Shown in pieces: positions 1 through 9,502 of a stretch of 64,000 bases of DNA. The stretch is from the NCBI RefSeq assembly GCF_032017025.1, contig NZ_DALZQO010000006.1:69865-133864 (forward strand). Direction: 5' to 3'. Every line of letters begins with the position of its first letter. The stretch's first letter is position 1. The position numbers and the translations under genes are program-made. The stretch comes from Hydrogenoanaerobacterium sp032017025. Lineage in GTDB: Bacteria > Bacillota > Clostridia > Oscillospirales > Ruminococcaceae. The notes beneath the pieces are model-generated. The model did not search any database. It had not been told where the DNA came from and was given only the letters and a program-made list of their open reading frames with translations.

Positions 1-41
1 AGATTGTGGACGAGCTTCTTCGTGAAATAGAAAAAATGTAG
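1..41 (+). CDS. 3' end of an upstream gene, probably ispG (gcpE)
   Basis: The first 41 bases read in frame as IVDELLREIEKM followed by TAG. The gene starts outside the window, so only its last 12 residues are visible. The position directly before polC, about 20 bases away, is where ispG (the 4Fe-4S enzyme of the MEP isoprenoid pathway) sits in many Clostridia, often behind dxr and rseP. The short acidic helical tail fits but proves nothing; the identity is an inference from gene order. Confidence 0.4.
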   Translation, partial: IVDELLREIEKM

Positions 42-61
42 AAATTTTGGTAGGTGAGTAG

Positions 62-3000
62 ATGCAGGAAAAATGCTTTCAAGATATCTTCGGTAAATTT
101 GCCCCTAAGAATGCTCCGCAAGCCGTGCTGGAAGCAGAGCTTTCCGGCATTGTGATTGACAAGGATGCACGCAGGATGACGTTTGATCTCCACCCTGCAG
201 AACTTGTGGACAAAGATATCATTTTCACAATTGAATCGAACATAAGGCTTGCTTATGAGCTAAGCGATGTACATATTACCACGAAATATCCGCGTGAGCT
301 TCTGGATGGCGGTTATCTTGCCAATATTGAAAAATATTTACGCCATCACAACACCGTTGTGAATGGTTTTTTAAACGATGCTACAGCTTCCTTGAGTGAG
401 GATGGGAGCTATCATATTAATCTTACACATGGCGGCGGAGATTTGCTGCTCCGGTTTGGCTGTGACATAAAAGTACGTGAATTGCTGCGCGAGGAATTTG
501 GAGTGGATTGCGCGGTTTGCTTTACCGGGGACACGGAAATTACCGATTATACCGAAAGCTTCCACGATGCCGTCAAGCGCGACATGGCACAGGCGCGCAG
601 CGCCGAGCCTGCATTTGCATCGGCTCCCGCTGCGAACGCAGTCGCAAAATCTACTGTGCAATCGAATGTGCCTGCAAAACCAAAAGCCGCAGGTACTAGG
701 GCGGCGGGCGACATAATGCCCTACGATAAATCTACCATCACAGCGGTGGTTGGTAAACCGGTAAAACAAAATCCTACCCCTTTATCCGAGTTGTGCCAAG
801 ATAGCAGCCGTGTTACGGTTTGGGGCGATATCTTCCAGATTGACAGCCGCGAAACCAGAGCCGGCGACCGTATCATTATGTCTGTTTATTTTACCGACTA
901 CACTGGATCGAATATGCTGAAAATTATTGTGGAAAAAGAAAAGGCGAAGCCCTACGAAAGCCTTTCCAAGGGCATGACCATTCTTGTAAATGGTGAAATG
1001 TCTTACGATAAATACGACCGTGAGTACTCCATTCGTCCGCGTGACATCAGTGTAGTGTCAAAATATCAGTATACCGATGATGCCGAACAGAAACGTGTTG
1101 AGCTGCACTGCCACAGCACCATGTCCTCTATGGATGGTATTTCGAGTGCGGCAGATCTTATCAACCGTGCAGCCAAGTGGGGGCATAAGGCCATCGCTAT
1201 CACCGACCACGGTGTTGTGCAGGCATACCCCGAGGTTGCAGCGGCGGTTGCAAAAATCAATAAAAACGGTGGCGACTTCAAGGCGCTTTACGGCGTTGAG
1301 GCATATTTTGTTAACGATATGGTTCCCATTGTTGCAGGCGGGGCAGCCGCACGCTTTGATGATACCTTTATTGTCTTCGACCTTGAAACTACGGGGCTTT
1401 CCGCTGCAACTGAGCGTATTACCGAAATTGGTGCGGTTAAGCTTTGTAAAGGCGAAATACTTGACACGTTTAATACACTCGTAAATCCCCAAAAACCTAT
1501 CCCGGATAAGATTACGGCGATCACCGGCATTACCGATGCTATGGTCAAGGGTGCCCCGCTTGAGCAAGAGGCACTTCAAATGTTCTACGATTTTTGCGGG
1601 GATGAAAAGGCGGTATTGGTTGCACACAACGCGCCGTTTGATACTAGCTTTGTAAAAGCGGCGGCAAACCGCTGCGGTATGCCTTACCACTTTTCGCACA
1701 TTGATACCGTACCGGTTTGTCGTTCCTTGTTTCCAAACATTAAAAACCATAAGCTTGATACCGTGGCGAATCACCTGAAGTTACCGCCGTTTAACCATCA
1801 CCGCGCATGTGACGACGCCAAGGTGCTGGCCGATATCTTCGTGCACCTGATTGAAATTTTAGAAAAGGAAAAGGGCATCGAAAGTATCGATCAAATCAAC
1901 ACCTCCTTATCGGGCACCGACTATAAAAAGGCAAAGTCCTACCATCAAATTATTATCGTTAAAAATGCCGTTGGGCTGAAAAATCTGTATAAGTTGGTGT
2001 CGTTTGCACATATCAACTATTTTTTCAAAAGGCCTAGAATTCCTAAAAGTGAACTGATCAAGCACCGCGAGGGGCTGATCATCGGCAGTGCATGCGAAGC
2101 AGGCGAGCTGTTCCGCGCCGTACTTGACGGAAAAAGCTGGGGTGAGCTTTGCGATATCGCCCGCTTCTACGACTTTTTAGAGATTCAACCGTTGGCAAAC
2201 AACGAGTTTCTGATTCGCAATGGCACCGCTAAGGACCATGACGAGCTTGAAAAGTACAATAAAACCATTGTGAAGCTGGGTGAAACACTGAATATTCCCG
2301 TTGTTGCCACCTGTGACGTACATATCCTTGATAAATCGGACAATATCTTTCGTCAGATTTTGATGGCAGGGCAGGGTTTTCAAGATACCGATTTACAATC
2401 TCCGCTTTATCTGCGCACCACCACCGAGATGCTTGAGGAGTTCTCTTACCTTGGTGCTCAAAAGGCATTTGAGGTAGTTGTTACCAACACCAACAAAATT
2501 GCCGACATGGTAGAGGCGGGTATCAAGCCGATACCCGGCGGTACCTATACCCCCACCATCGAGGGCTGTGAGGAGGATTTGCAGAACATCACCTGGGCAA
2601 AAGCAAAGCAGGTCTACGGCGAGGATGTTCCCGAAATCGTATCCAGCCGTTTGGAGCGCGAGCTGGGGTCTATCATCAAGCACGGGTTTGCCGTATTGTA
2701 TATTATTGCGCAAAAACTGGTGTGGAAATCGGAGAGTGAGGGTTACCTCGTCGGCTCGCGTGGCTCTGTAGGCTCATCTTTCGTTGCAACCATGGCGGGT
2801 ATCTCTGAGGTTAACCCGCTGCCGCCGCATTATGTTTGCCCCAACTGTAGGCACAGCGAGTTTATCACCGACGGTTCTGTCGGGTCGGGCTTTGACCTGC
2901 CCGCCAAAAATTGCACCCAATGCGGAGCGCCCTACAACCGTGATGGGCACGACATTCCGTTTGAAACGTTCCTTGGCTTTGATGGCGACAAAGCGCCCGA

Positions 3001-4426
3001 TATCGACCTTAACTTTTCGGGTGAGTACCAGTCGCGTGCGCACCGCTACACCGAGGAGCTGTTTGGCACCTCACACGTATTCAAGGCGGGAACCATTGCA
3101 ACCGTTGCGGATAAAACCGCTTATGGCTACGTGAAGAAATATCTGGATGAAAAAGAACGGATCGTTCATAAAGCGGAGGAACAACGCTTAATCAACGGCT
3201 GCACCGGCATTAAGCGTACCACCGGGCAGCACCCGGGCGGCATGGTAGTTGTACCGAATGATTACGAGGTGTATGATTTCACGCCCATTCAGCACCCCGC
3301 CGATTCGGCGGATTCCGGAGTTCTCACCACACATTTCGACTTCCATTCGCTGCACGATACGATCCTCAAGCTCGATGAGCTCGGACACGATGTTCCCACG
3401 CTGTACAAGCACCTTGAAGACCTTACCGGTGTTAAGGTAATGGACGTTTCGATGAGTGACGAGAACGTTATGAGCTTGTTTACTTCGCCCAATGCTCTTG
3501 GTGTCACCGCAGAGGAGATTGACTGCAACACCGGCACGCTCGGTATCCCCGAGATGGGTACCCCGTTTGTGCGTGGCATGCTGGAGGATGCACAGCCAAA
3601 GTATTTTTCCGATCTGCTGCAGATTTCAGGGCTTTCTCACGGCACCGACGTTTGGCTTGGTAATGCGCAGGAGCTAATTAAAAATGGAACCTGTACCATT
3701 TCTAACGTTATCGGTACGCGTGACAGTATCATGACCTATCTGCTGCACAAAGGCCTTCAGCCTAAAAGTGCGTTTAAGATTATGGAGATTACCCGAAAGG
3801 GTAAGGCGCCCCAGCTGCTCACTGAGGAGCTGGTCAACGAGATGAAAGAGCATGGCGTACCGCAATGGTACATCGACAGCTGTATGAAGATCAAGTACAT
3901 GTTCCCGAAAGCGCACGCGGCGGCTTACGTTATTGGTGCAATAAGGCTTTGCTGGTATAAGGTATATCGTCCGATTGAATTTTATGCCGCAATGTTCACG
4001 GTACGCGGCGGAGACTTTGACGCAGAATCTGCAATTCGTGGGCGAGGCGCAGTAAAAATGAAGATGTCGGAGCTCAAGATGAAGGGCAACGAGCGTACAA
4101 CCAAAGAGGACGACCAGTATAATACGCTGCAAATTGTGAATGAAATGATGGCACGCGGTCTCGAATTTTTGCCTGTTGACCTGTTTAAATCTACCGGAAC
4201 GCGCTACACTGTGGAGGACGGAAAAATTCGTTTACCGTTCTGTTCTCTCAAGGGCTTGGGTGAAAATGCCGCAAACGCACTGCATAAAGCGGGCAAGCAG
4301 GGGGCATACCTCTCGAAAGAGGAGGTTGGTACCCGGGCAGGTGTGGGTAAGGGTGTACTCGAGCTGCTCACAGCTGCCGGTGCACTTGACGGTTTGCCAG
4401 ACAGCAGCCAGATGACCTTCTTCTAA
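62..4426 (+). CDS. polC: DNA polymerase III alpha subunit, PolC type (Gram-positive replicase)
   Basis: PolC is the main replicative DNA polymerase of low-GC Gram-positive bacteria and carries its own proofreading exonuclease. At 1454 residues it has the family's usual length. Visible in order: an OB fold near residue 250 (RVTVWGDIFQ), a PHP domain starting near 346 (VELHCHSTMSSMDG), an inserted DEDDh exonuclease near 436-600 (FDLETTG, AHNAPFDT, HRACDDAK), a four-cysteine zinc site (CPNC near 925, CTQCG near 953) and the polymerase active site PDIDLNF near 979. The zinc site and the exonuclease inserted in the PHP domain separate PolC from DnaE. The ATG at 62 follows a GGTGAG ribosome site. 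The gene stands alone, with a small degenerate ORF and then the his promoter downstream. Confidence 0.98.
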   Translation: MQEKCFQDIFGKFAPKNAPQAVLEAELSGIVIDKDARRMTFDLHPAELVDKDIIFTIESNIRLAYELSDVHITTKYPRELLDGGYLANIEKYLRHHNTVVNGFLNDATASLSEDGSYHINLTHGGGDLLLRFGCDIKVRELLREEFGVDCAVCFTGDTEITDYTESFHDAVKRDMAQARSAEPAFASAPAANAVAKSTVQSNVPAKPKAAGTRAAGDIMPYDKSTITAVVGKPVKQNPTPLSELCQDSSRVTVWGDIFQIDSRETRAGDRIIMSVYFTDYTGSNMLKIIVEKEKAKPYESLSKGMTILVNGEMSYDKYDREYSIRPRDISVVSKYQYTDDAEQKRVELHCHSTMSSMDGISSAADLINRAAKWGHKAIAITDHGVVQAYPEVAAAVAKINKNGGDFKALYGVEAYFVNDMVPIVAGGAAARFDDTFIVFDLETTGLSAATERITEIGAVKLCKGEILDTFNTLVNPQKPIPDKITAITGITDAMVKGAPLEQEALQMFYDFCGDEKAVLVAHNAPFDTSFVKAAANRCGMPYHFSHIDTVPVCRSLFPNIKNHKLDTVANHLKLPPFNHHRACDDAKVLADIFVHLIEILEKEKGIESIDQINTSLSGTDYKKAKSYHQIIIVKNAVGLKNLYKLVSFAHINYFFKRPRIPKSELIKHREGLIIGSACEAGELFRAVLDGKSWGELCDIARFYDFLEIQPLANNEFLIRNGTAKDHDELEKYNKTIVKLGETLNIPVVATCDVHILDKSDNIFRQILMAGQGFQDTDLQSPLYLRTTTEMLEEFSYLGAQKAFEVVVTNTNKIADMVEAGIKPIPGGTYTPTIEGCEEDLQNITWAKAKQVYGEDVPEIVSSRLERELGSIIKHGFAVLYIIAQKLVWKSESEGYLVGSRGSVGSSFVATMAGISEVNPLPPHYVCPNCRHSEFITDGSVGSGFDLPAKNCTQCGAPYNRDGHDIPFETFLGFDGDKAPDIDLNFSGEYQSRAHRYTEELFGTSHVFKAGTIATVADKTAYGYVKKYLDEKERIVHKAEEQRLINGCTGIKRTTGQHPGGMVVVPNDYEVYDFTPIQHPADSADSGVLTTHFDFHSLHDTILKLDELGHDVPTLYKHLEDLTGVKVMDVSMSDENVMSLFTSPNALGVTAEEIDCNTGTLGIPEMGTPFVRGMLEDAQPKYFSDLLQISGLSHGTDVWLGNAQELIKNGTCTISNVIGTRDSIMTYLLHKGLQPKSAFKIMEITRKGKAPQLLTEELVNEMKEHGVPQWYIDSCMKIKYMFPKAHAAAYVIGAIRLCWYKVYRPIEFYAAMFTVRGGDFDAESAIRGRGAVKMKMSELKMKGNERTTKEDDQYNTLQIVNEMMARGLEFLPVDLFKSTGTRYTVEDGKIRLPFCSLKGLGENAANALHKAGKQGAYLSKEEVGTRAGVGKGVLELLTAAGALDGLPDSSQMTFF

Positions 4427-4448
4427 CTTTAGGGGTGAAGAGTATTAC

Positions 4449-4580
4449 ATGAATCAATTTTGTGTCGATTATAATTATCAGGGGAAAGGGATCGGCTCTT
4501 TCAGGTTAAGTGAGATAAACACAGAGCTGGTAAAGAAAAATATTCACACCAAAATATGCGGTAAAAATGGAGCATATTGA
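4449..4580 (+). pseudogene. Small ORF resembling a fragment of a GNAT acetyltransferase
   Basis: A 43-residue ORF begins with ATG after a GGGGTGAAG ribosome-site-like stretch. It contains DYNYQGKGIGS followed by a leucine/glutamate-rich helix. QGKGIG matches the acetyl-CoA-binding motif A (Q/RxxGxG/A) of GNAT N-acetyltransferases, and the following helix fits that fold. The rest of the roughly 150-residue domain is missing on both sides and I see no neighbouring in-frame pieces. It is best read as a decayed remnant; a real small protein is possible but less likely. Its stop codon lies within the -35 region of the hisD promoter. Confidence 0.4.
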
Positions 4581-4605
4581 CGGCATCACTTTATTGTGGT
4601 ATCAT
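4577..4605 (+). promoter_or_regulatory. Sigma-A promoter of the hisD-hisC-hisB operon
   Basis: TTGACG (4577-4582) and TATCAT (4600-4605) are separated by 17 bases, about 40 bases upstream of the hisD start. There is no room for a histidine T-box leader between promoter and gene. Confidence 0.7.
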
Positions 4606-4645
4606 ACTAAAGTAAATTGGCATTGTATAAAGACGAGGTGTAATT

Positions 4646-5929
4646 ATGATAACCATAACAAAAGCAGATGGTAAAGCAGAATTTGAGCTGATTCAGCTTC
4701 TGCGCAGCAGAAGCACCGAGGTAGATCGGCAGGTAAGCCTGACTGTTACTGAAATTATTGATAACGTAAAAGCGCATGGCGACCAAGCAGTGCGTGAATA
4801 CACATTAAAGTTTGACGGGCATTGTCCCGATGTATTCGAGGTTTCCCGTGAGGATATCAACGACGCGCTTACCGAGGCAGACCCTGCTTTTGTAGATGCA
4901 CTGCTCAACGCGCAGGCAAATATTGCCGAGTTCCATACTCGCCAAAAGCAGCAAAGCTTTATCGACGCAAAACCCGATGGTGTTATAATGGGGCAGCGTA
5001 TTCGCGGGCTGAAACGCGTGGGGCTTTATGTACCCGGCGGTACTGCTGCTTATCCGTCCTCTGTGCTGATGAACGCGGTGCCTGCCAAAATTGCAGGTGT
5101 TGAGGAGCTGATTATGGTCACTCCGCCGATGAAGGACGGAAGAGCCAATCCTGATATTCTAACAGCCGCTGCAATTGCAGGGGTTGATCGCATCTTTTTG
5201 GTGGGCGGTGCACAGGCGGTTGCCGCACTGGCGGTTGGAACCGAAACCATACCCAAAGTGGATAAAATCGTCGGCCCCGGCAATATCTATGTTGCAACGG
5301 CGAAAAAGCTGCTGTACGGTACCGTTGATATCGACATGATCGCCGGCCCGAGCGAAATTTTAATTATGGCAGACAGTACCGCCGAGCCAAAATTTCTCGC
5401 CGCGGATATGATGAGCCAGGCGGAGCATGATAAGCTTGCATCCTCTATTTTGCTCACCACAGAAGAATCCATTGCACAGCAGACGGTTGCCGAGCTGAGC
5501 AGACAAGTCGAAACACTTGAGCGCAAAGAGATTATTCTGGAGGCACTGCAAAATTTCGGTGCAATCATCGTCTGCCGCAATACCGATGAAATGGTTGATC
5601 TTGCTAATCTGCTTGCCCCCGAGCATTTAGAGGTTATGCTCGAAAATCCTATGGAATATATCGGCAGGCTGGATAACGCCGGCTCGATATTTCTTGGGAA
5701 ATACTCCCCCGAACCGCTTGGTGATTACTATGCGGGGCCAAACCATGTGTTGCCCACCAGCGGAACGGCGCGCTTTTTCTCACCGCTTTCGGTGGATAGC
5801 TTTATCAAAAAAACCAGCTACATTTATTATACCGAGGATGCACTGCGCGCAGCTCATGACGATATTGTTCTGATTGCGAACAAAGAGGGGCTTACCGCGC
5901 ATGCAAACTCAATTAAAGTTCGATTCTAA
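4646..5929 (+). CDS. hisD: Histidinol dehydrogenase HisD
   Basis: HisD oxidises L-histidinol to L-histidine in two NAD-dependent steps, the last reactions of histidine biosynthesis, and is a zinc enzyme in the cytosol. The 427-residue product has the usual length. The signature VGLYVPGGTAAYPSSVLMNA lies near residues 118-137. Zinc ligands are visible as SQAEHD (Gln258, His261), the aspartate of GDYYAGPNH near 359 and the C-terminal histidine of HANSIKVRF. ATG at 4646 follows GACGAGGTG. It is the first gene of a three-gene his operon with hisC 27 bases downstream. hisG, hisH, hisA, hisF and hisI are not in the window. Confidence 0.97.
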   Translation: MITITKADGKAEFELIQLLRSRSTEVDRQVSLTVTEIIDNVKAHGDQAVREYTLKFDGHCPDVFEVSREDINDALTEADPAFVDALLNAQANIAEFHTRQKQQSFIDAKPDGVIMGQRIRGLKRVGLYVPGGTAAYPSSVLMNAVPAKIAGVEELIMVTPPMKDGRANPDILTAAAIAGVDRIFLVGGAQAVAALAVGTETIPKVDKIVGPGNIYVATAKKLLYGTVDIDMIAGPSEILIMADSTAEPKFLAADMMSQAEHDKLASSILLTTEESIAQQTVAELSRQVETLERKEIILEALQNFGAIIVCRNTDEMVDLANLLAPEHLEVMLENPMEYIGRLDNAGSIFLGKYSPEPLGDYYAGPNHVLPTSGTARFFSPLSVDSFIKKTSYIYYTEDALRAAHDDIVLIANKEGLTAHANSIKVRF

Positions 5930-5956
5930 AAACCTGGCAAAAGAAAGGGATATCAG

Positions 5957-7009
5957 ATGTCCTATCAACTGAACGACAAACTCTCAGCGCTGGTACCATA
6001 CCAGCCGATTAGCGGCGATTATAAAATTCGCCTTGATGCAAACGAAAGCTACCTTAACTTTGCAGACGGGTTTGCAGGGCGCTTTGCAAGTGTTGTTGCA
6101 AACCTCGATTTTAACCGTTACCCCGACCCTTATGCGGGCAAGCTTTGTAAAACATTTGCAGATCGCTATTCGCTAAATGCCGATTTTATTACAGCAAGCA
6201 ATGGCTCCGATGAAATGATTGGTGTGATTATTGCGTCTTTTCTCAAAAAGGGCGAGACGATGCTCACACTGACGCCGGATTTTTCGATGTATACATTTTA
6301 TGCAGAGATGTATGAATGTAAAGTAAATTCCCTTGACAAAGGGGAATCTCTTGAAATAAACCCTGAAACCGTACTAAAAGCACTGCGAGATACAGGTGCA
6401 CGCTTGCTCATCTTTTCAAACCCGTGCAACCCTACGTCGCTTGGTTTAGCGAGGGAGGATGTACTCAAGATTGTGCAGGGTACCGATGCTTTGGTGGTTA
6501 TAGACGAAGCTTATATGGATTTTTGGGATCAGAGCATTTTGGATGTTGCATGTGACTACGATAATGTGATTGTGCTGAAAACCTGCTCCAAAGCGGTTGG
6601 TGCGGCAGCAATCCGCCTTGGTTTTGCCATTGCAAACCAAGCTCTTACCAATGCTATGCGGGCCGCCAAATCTCCCTACAATGTAAGTGCACTCACGCAG
6701 GCTGTGGGCGAAGTGATTTTATCTGAAAGAAATTTACTTCAGCGCTGTGTAAAAGAAATATTAAATTCAAAAAATGATTTACAAGCTTCGTTACAGACAT
6801 TAGCAGAAGAAAAATCAGATATTACCAAGGTTTTTGAGAGCTGCACAAACTTTATCTTTGTTAAGCTGGCCAACGCGAAAACGGTATACGAAGCACTGCT
6901 GAGTAAATCCATTGCGGTACGGCATATGGGTGATTACCTGCGTATCACAGCAGGCAGCGAGGACGAAAATAAAGAGCTGCTCAAAGAGCTGAGGCAGATT
7001 CTACAATAG
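5957..7009 (+). CDS. hisC: Histidinol-phosphate aminotransferase HisC
   Basis: HisC is a PLP-dependent, fold-type I aminotransferase that transfers an amino group from glutamate to imidazole-acetol phosphate. The 350 residues match the family length. The sequence shows the substrate-binding NPCNPTS motif, DEAYMDF with the PLP-contacting aspartate and tyrosine, and TCSKAVGAA near residue 212 with the Schiff-base lysine. A C-terminal RHMGDYLRITAGS segment carries the phosphate-binding arginine. The ATG is preceded by AAGAAAGGGATATCAG. It lies between hisD and hisB, 14 bases before hisB, which supports HisC over other class II aminotransferases. Confidence 0.94.
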   Translation: MSYQLNDKLSALVPYQPISGDYKIRLDANESYLNFADGFAGRFASVVANLDFNRYPDPYAGKLCKTFADRYSLNADFITASNGSDEMIGVIIASFLKKGETMLTLTPDFSMYTFYAEMYECKVNSLDKGESLEINPETVLKALRDTGARLLIFSNPCNPTSLGLAREDVLKIVQGTDALVVIDEAYMDFWDQSILDVACDYDNVIVLKTCSKAVGAAAIRLGFAIANQALTNAMRAAKSPYNVSALTQAVGEVILSERNLLQRCVKEILNSKNDLQASLQTLAEEKSDITKVFESCTNFIFVKLANAKTVYEALLSKSIAVRHMGDYLRITAGSEDENKELLKELRQILQ

Positions 7010-7023
7010 GGGAGCGACAAAAT

Positions 7024-7602
7024 ATGAGAACAGCAGAGGTAACCAGAACCACACGTGAAACCGATATTACGCTTTATCTGAACCTTGACGGTACTGGCAA
7101 AGCAGAAATCAGCACCGGAATCGGCTTTTTCGACCATATGCTCACCGCCTTTGCTGTGCATTCGGGGTTTGACCTTACCGTAAAAGCAAAGGGCGACCTT
7201 GAGGTGGACAGCCACCATACCATTGAAGATGTGGGTATCGTACTGGGGCGGGCCTTTGCGCAAGCAGTGGATCGCGGTGAGATTGCACGTTTTGGCAGCT
7301 TTTTTGTTCCCATGGATGAAGCATTGGCAAACTGTTCTCTTGATATTTCCGGCAGAGCCTATCTTGTGTTTAACGCAGAGTTTGCCAATCCGCTCATCGG
7401 GCAGTACGACACTGCTATGACAGAACATTTTTTCTTGTCCTTTGCGAACAATGCGGGTGTTACTCTGCACATTAACGTACCTTACGGCCGCGATGACCAC
7501 CATAAGGCCGAAGCTATTTATAAAGCGGTTGCACATAGCCTTAAAATTGCAGTTCAGCCAAACAGCAAAGGCGAAGTACTGTCTTCGAAAGGTGTTTTAT
7601 AA
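7024..7602 (+). CDS. hisB: Imidazoleglycerol-phosphate dehydratase HisB
   Basis: HisB dehydrates imidazole-glycerol phosphate to imidazole-acetol phosphate, the substrate of HisC. This is the monofunctional 192-residue form, without the N-terminal phosphatase domain found in E. coli. The dimanganese site is recognisable from FFDHML near residue 36, DSHHTIEDVG near 62 and DDHHKAEAIYK near 159. ATG follows GGGGAGCGAC. It is the last gene of the local his operon and is followed by a strong terminator. Confidence 0.97.
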   Translation: MRTAEVTRTTRETDITLYLNLDGTGKAEISTGIGFFDHMLTAFAVHSGFDLTVKAKGDLEVDSHHTIEDVGIVLGRAFAQAVDRGEIARFGSFFVPMDEALANCSLDISGRAYLVFNAEFANPLIGQYDTAMTEHFFLSFANNAGVTLHINVPYGRDDHHKAEAIYKAVAHSLKIAVQPNSKGEVLSSKGVL

Positions 7603-7626
7603 AAGCCTACTGCAATAAATAGAAAA

Positions 7627-7657
7627 CAGCAGCCCTTTAAGAAGGCTGCTGTTTTTT
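7627..7657. terminator. Intrinsic terminator between hisB and the convergent rluA-family gene
   Basis: Perfect 8-bp stem CAGCAGCC/GGCTGCTG with a 9-base loop followed by six T. On the other strand the hairpin is followed by TTTTCT, so it may serve both convergent transcription units. Confidence 0.9.
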
Positions 7658-7671
7658 CATGCTTTACTTTC

Positions 7672-8637
7672 TTAAACAATCTTTCCGTTTTCAAAATCCT
7701 CTGCAAACCATACCCCCGGTACAGCAAACTTCTTGCCATTCAGGTACTCTAAGTGTCCCGCATCGGTGATAAAGTTAAAAATGAGCTTATGCGAATACAG
7801 TGCCTGATACTTATAAGTAGTCCCTTTGTTATCCCGTGCAAAGCCGTATTTGGTATCCCCAAGCAGTGGGTGCCCAATAAATGCAAAGTGTGCGCGAATC
7901 TGGTGGGTACGCCCTGTCAGCAGATCTACTTCAACCAAAGAAAAACGCGAATTTTCTGCAAGCACTTGGTATTTGGTGAGAATAGTTCGGGTTTCTGGCG
8001 TTTTGTACTTGGTAACCCTCACCTTGTTTTCATTGCTGTCCTTAGAAAGGTATGCCTCGAGAGTAGCAGCTTTTTTCTCAAGTATACCGTGAATCACCGC
8101 GAGATAGAGCTTGGTTAGTTCGCGGTCTTTGATTTTTTGGTTGAGCACACGCAAAGTAGGGGCATTCTTTGCCGCAATGACAATACCGCCCGTGTTGCGG
8201 TCAATGCGGTTGCATAGCGCGGGTGAGAACGAGTGTTCTTCCTCTGGGCTAAACTCACCTTTCGCAAATAAATAATGCTGTATACGGTTAATGAGAGTAT
8301 CTGGCTGCCCGCTTTCATCCTCATGCACCACCAGACCCGGTTTTTTGTCAATCAGCAAGATGTTTTCATCCTCGTAGACAATATCGAGGGTTGTAGGTGC
8401 GAGTTTAAATTCATATTCCAGTGCAACGTCGCTGAAAAACTCATCGTTGATGTACATTTCAAGCAGGTCGCCCTCGTTCAGGCGTGTAGAAATTTCGCAC
8501 CGTTTATGATTAAGTTTGATGCGCTTGAGGCGAATATATTTGTACAAAAGCGTCTGGGGCAGGCGCGGTACCGCCTTTGTAATAAATTTGTCGACGCGCT
8601 GTCCTGCGTCATTGGAATTAATTGAAAAACTGCGCAT
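7672..8637 (-). CDS. RluA-family 23S rRNA pseudouridine synthase
   Basis: Members of this family convert specific uridines of ribosomal (or tRNA) RNA to pseudouridine. The N-terminal 70 residues form an S4-like RNA-binding domain (GQRVDKFITKAV, RLKRIKLNHKR). The catalytic motif RIDRNTGGIVI with its aspartate lies near residue 142, and LLTGRTHQIRAHFA near 230 is the second family signature. I place the start at ATG 8637 (321 residues), because GGAGG lies five bases upstream; a TTG four codons earlier overlaps that ribosome site. RluC- and RluD-type specificity cannot be separated here, so no symbol is given. A second family member lies at 52293. It is monocistronic and convergent with the his operon. 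Confidence 0.9.
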   Translation of the reverse strand: MRSFSINSNDAGQRVDKFITKAVPRLPQTLLYKYIRLKRIKLNHKRCEISTRLNEGDLLEMYINDEFFSDVALEYEFKLAPTTLDIVYEDENILLIDKKPGLVVHEDESGQPDTLINRIQHYLFAKGEFSPEEEHSFSPALCNRIDRNTGGIVIAAKNAPTLRVLNQKIKDRELTKLYLAVIHGILEKKAATLEAYLSKDSNENKVRVTKYKTPETRTILTKYQVLAENSRFSLVEVDLLTGRTHQIRAHFAFIGHPLLGDTKYGFARDNKGTTYKYQALYSHKLIFNFITDAGHLEYLNGKKFAVPGVWFAEDFENGKIV

Positions 8638-8722
8638 GAATGCCTCCAAAACATTGTAGTTTCACCACAATCTGTGATAGAATCAGTATAGCACGAAAAA
8701 TGAGGAGAGAAAAGGAATATTC

Positions 8723-8751
8723 TTTACAATATCCTTTATTTCCATTATAAT
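8723..8751 (+). promoter_or_regulatory. Sigma-A promoter of radC
   Basis: TTTACA (8723-8728), a 17-base spacer and a perfect TATAAT (8746-8751), with the radC start 32 bases further downstream. Confidence 0.75.
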
Positions 8752-8782
8752 CATAACCAATGTTCTTAAGAAGGAGAATGGT

Positions 8783-9466
8783 ATGGATAATCCTCATGCA
8801 GGGCATCGACAAAGGCTGCGCGAACGCTTTATCCAGAACGGATTGGAGCATTTTCAAAAACATAATATCTTAGAGATTTTGCTGTTCAACACCATTCCTC
8901 GGCAGGATACCAACGAGCTTGCCCACCGGCTAATTGATGAATTTGGCTCGCTTTCGGGTGTGTTTGATGCTCCGATAGAACAGCTGATGAAAGTGAAGGG
9001 AATAGGCGAAAATTCCGCCGTGCTCATTAAGCTTATTCCAGCGATTGGTAAGGTGTACCTAGACGACAAAAATACAATCGGTACGCTGATTAAAAGCACC
9101 AGTGAAAGCGGCAATTTTTTGCTGCCCAAATACATCGGAGAAATCAGTGAGCTGGTTTACCTCCTCTGCTTAGACAATAAAAATAAGGTGCTGGGGTGCC
9201 CGCTCATCTGCCGCGGCGATATTGTCAGTGTTAATTTTACACCGCGCAGTGTGGTGGAGGCTGCCCTTAAATATGGTGCAACCTCAGTGATTCTTTCGCA
9301 CAATCATCCGCGTGGGCTCGCTCTGCCCTCCACGGATGATATCAACACCACAGAGCAGCTTTATGAGACATTAAGGCGTGTGAACATCAAACTTTTAGAT
9401 CATATTATTGTTGCAGGTGAAGACTTTGTCTCGCTTGCCGATTCGGGGCTATTCTATAAAAAATAA
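8783..9466 (+). CDS. radC: RadC family protein (UPF0758, JAMM domain)
   Basis: RadC proteins are widespread bacterial proteins once linked to DNA repair; their biochemical role remains unsettled. The 227-residue product has the two expected parts: a helix-hairpin-helix region near residues 57-88 (LMKVKGIGENSAV) and a C-terminal MPN+/JAMM metalloprotease-like domain with SHNHPRG...STDD near 171-186, giving the HxH...D zinc ligands. ATG at 8783 follows AAGAAGGAG. The gene has its own promoter and is followed 36 bases later by the CYTH gene, probably in the same transcript. Confidence 0.95.
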   Translation: MDNPHAGHRQRLRERFIQNGLEHFQKHNILEILLFNTIPRQDTNELAHRLIDEFGSLSGVFDAPIEQLMKVKGIGENSAVLIKLIPAIGKVYLDDKNTIGTLIKSTSESGNFLLPKYIGEISELVYLLCLDNKNKVLGCPLICRGDIVSVNFTPRSVVEAALKYGATSVILSHNHPRGLALPSTDDINTTEQLYETLRRVNIKLLDHIIVAGEDFVSLADSGLFYKK

Positions 9467-9502
9467 CCAATTTCGGTTATCGATATCCGAAAGGATGGTA
9501 TT

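Noticed and set aside
1058..1774. Minus-strand 238-codon frame inside polC
   Set aside because: Antisense to the conserved PHP and exonuclease region with no support of its own.
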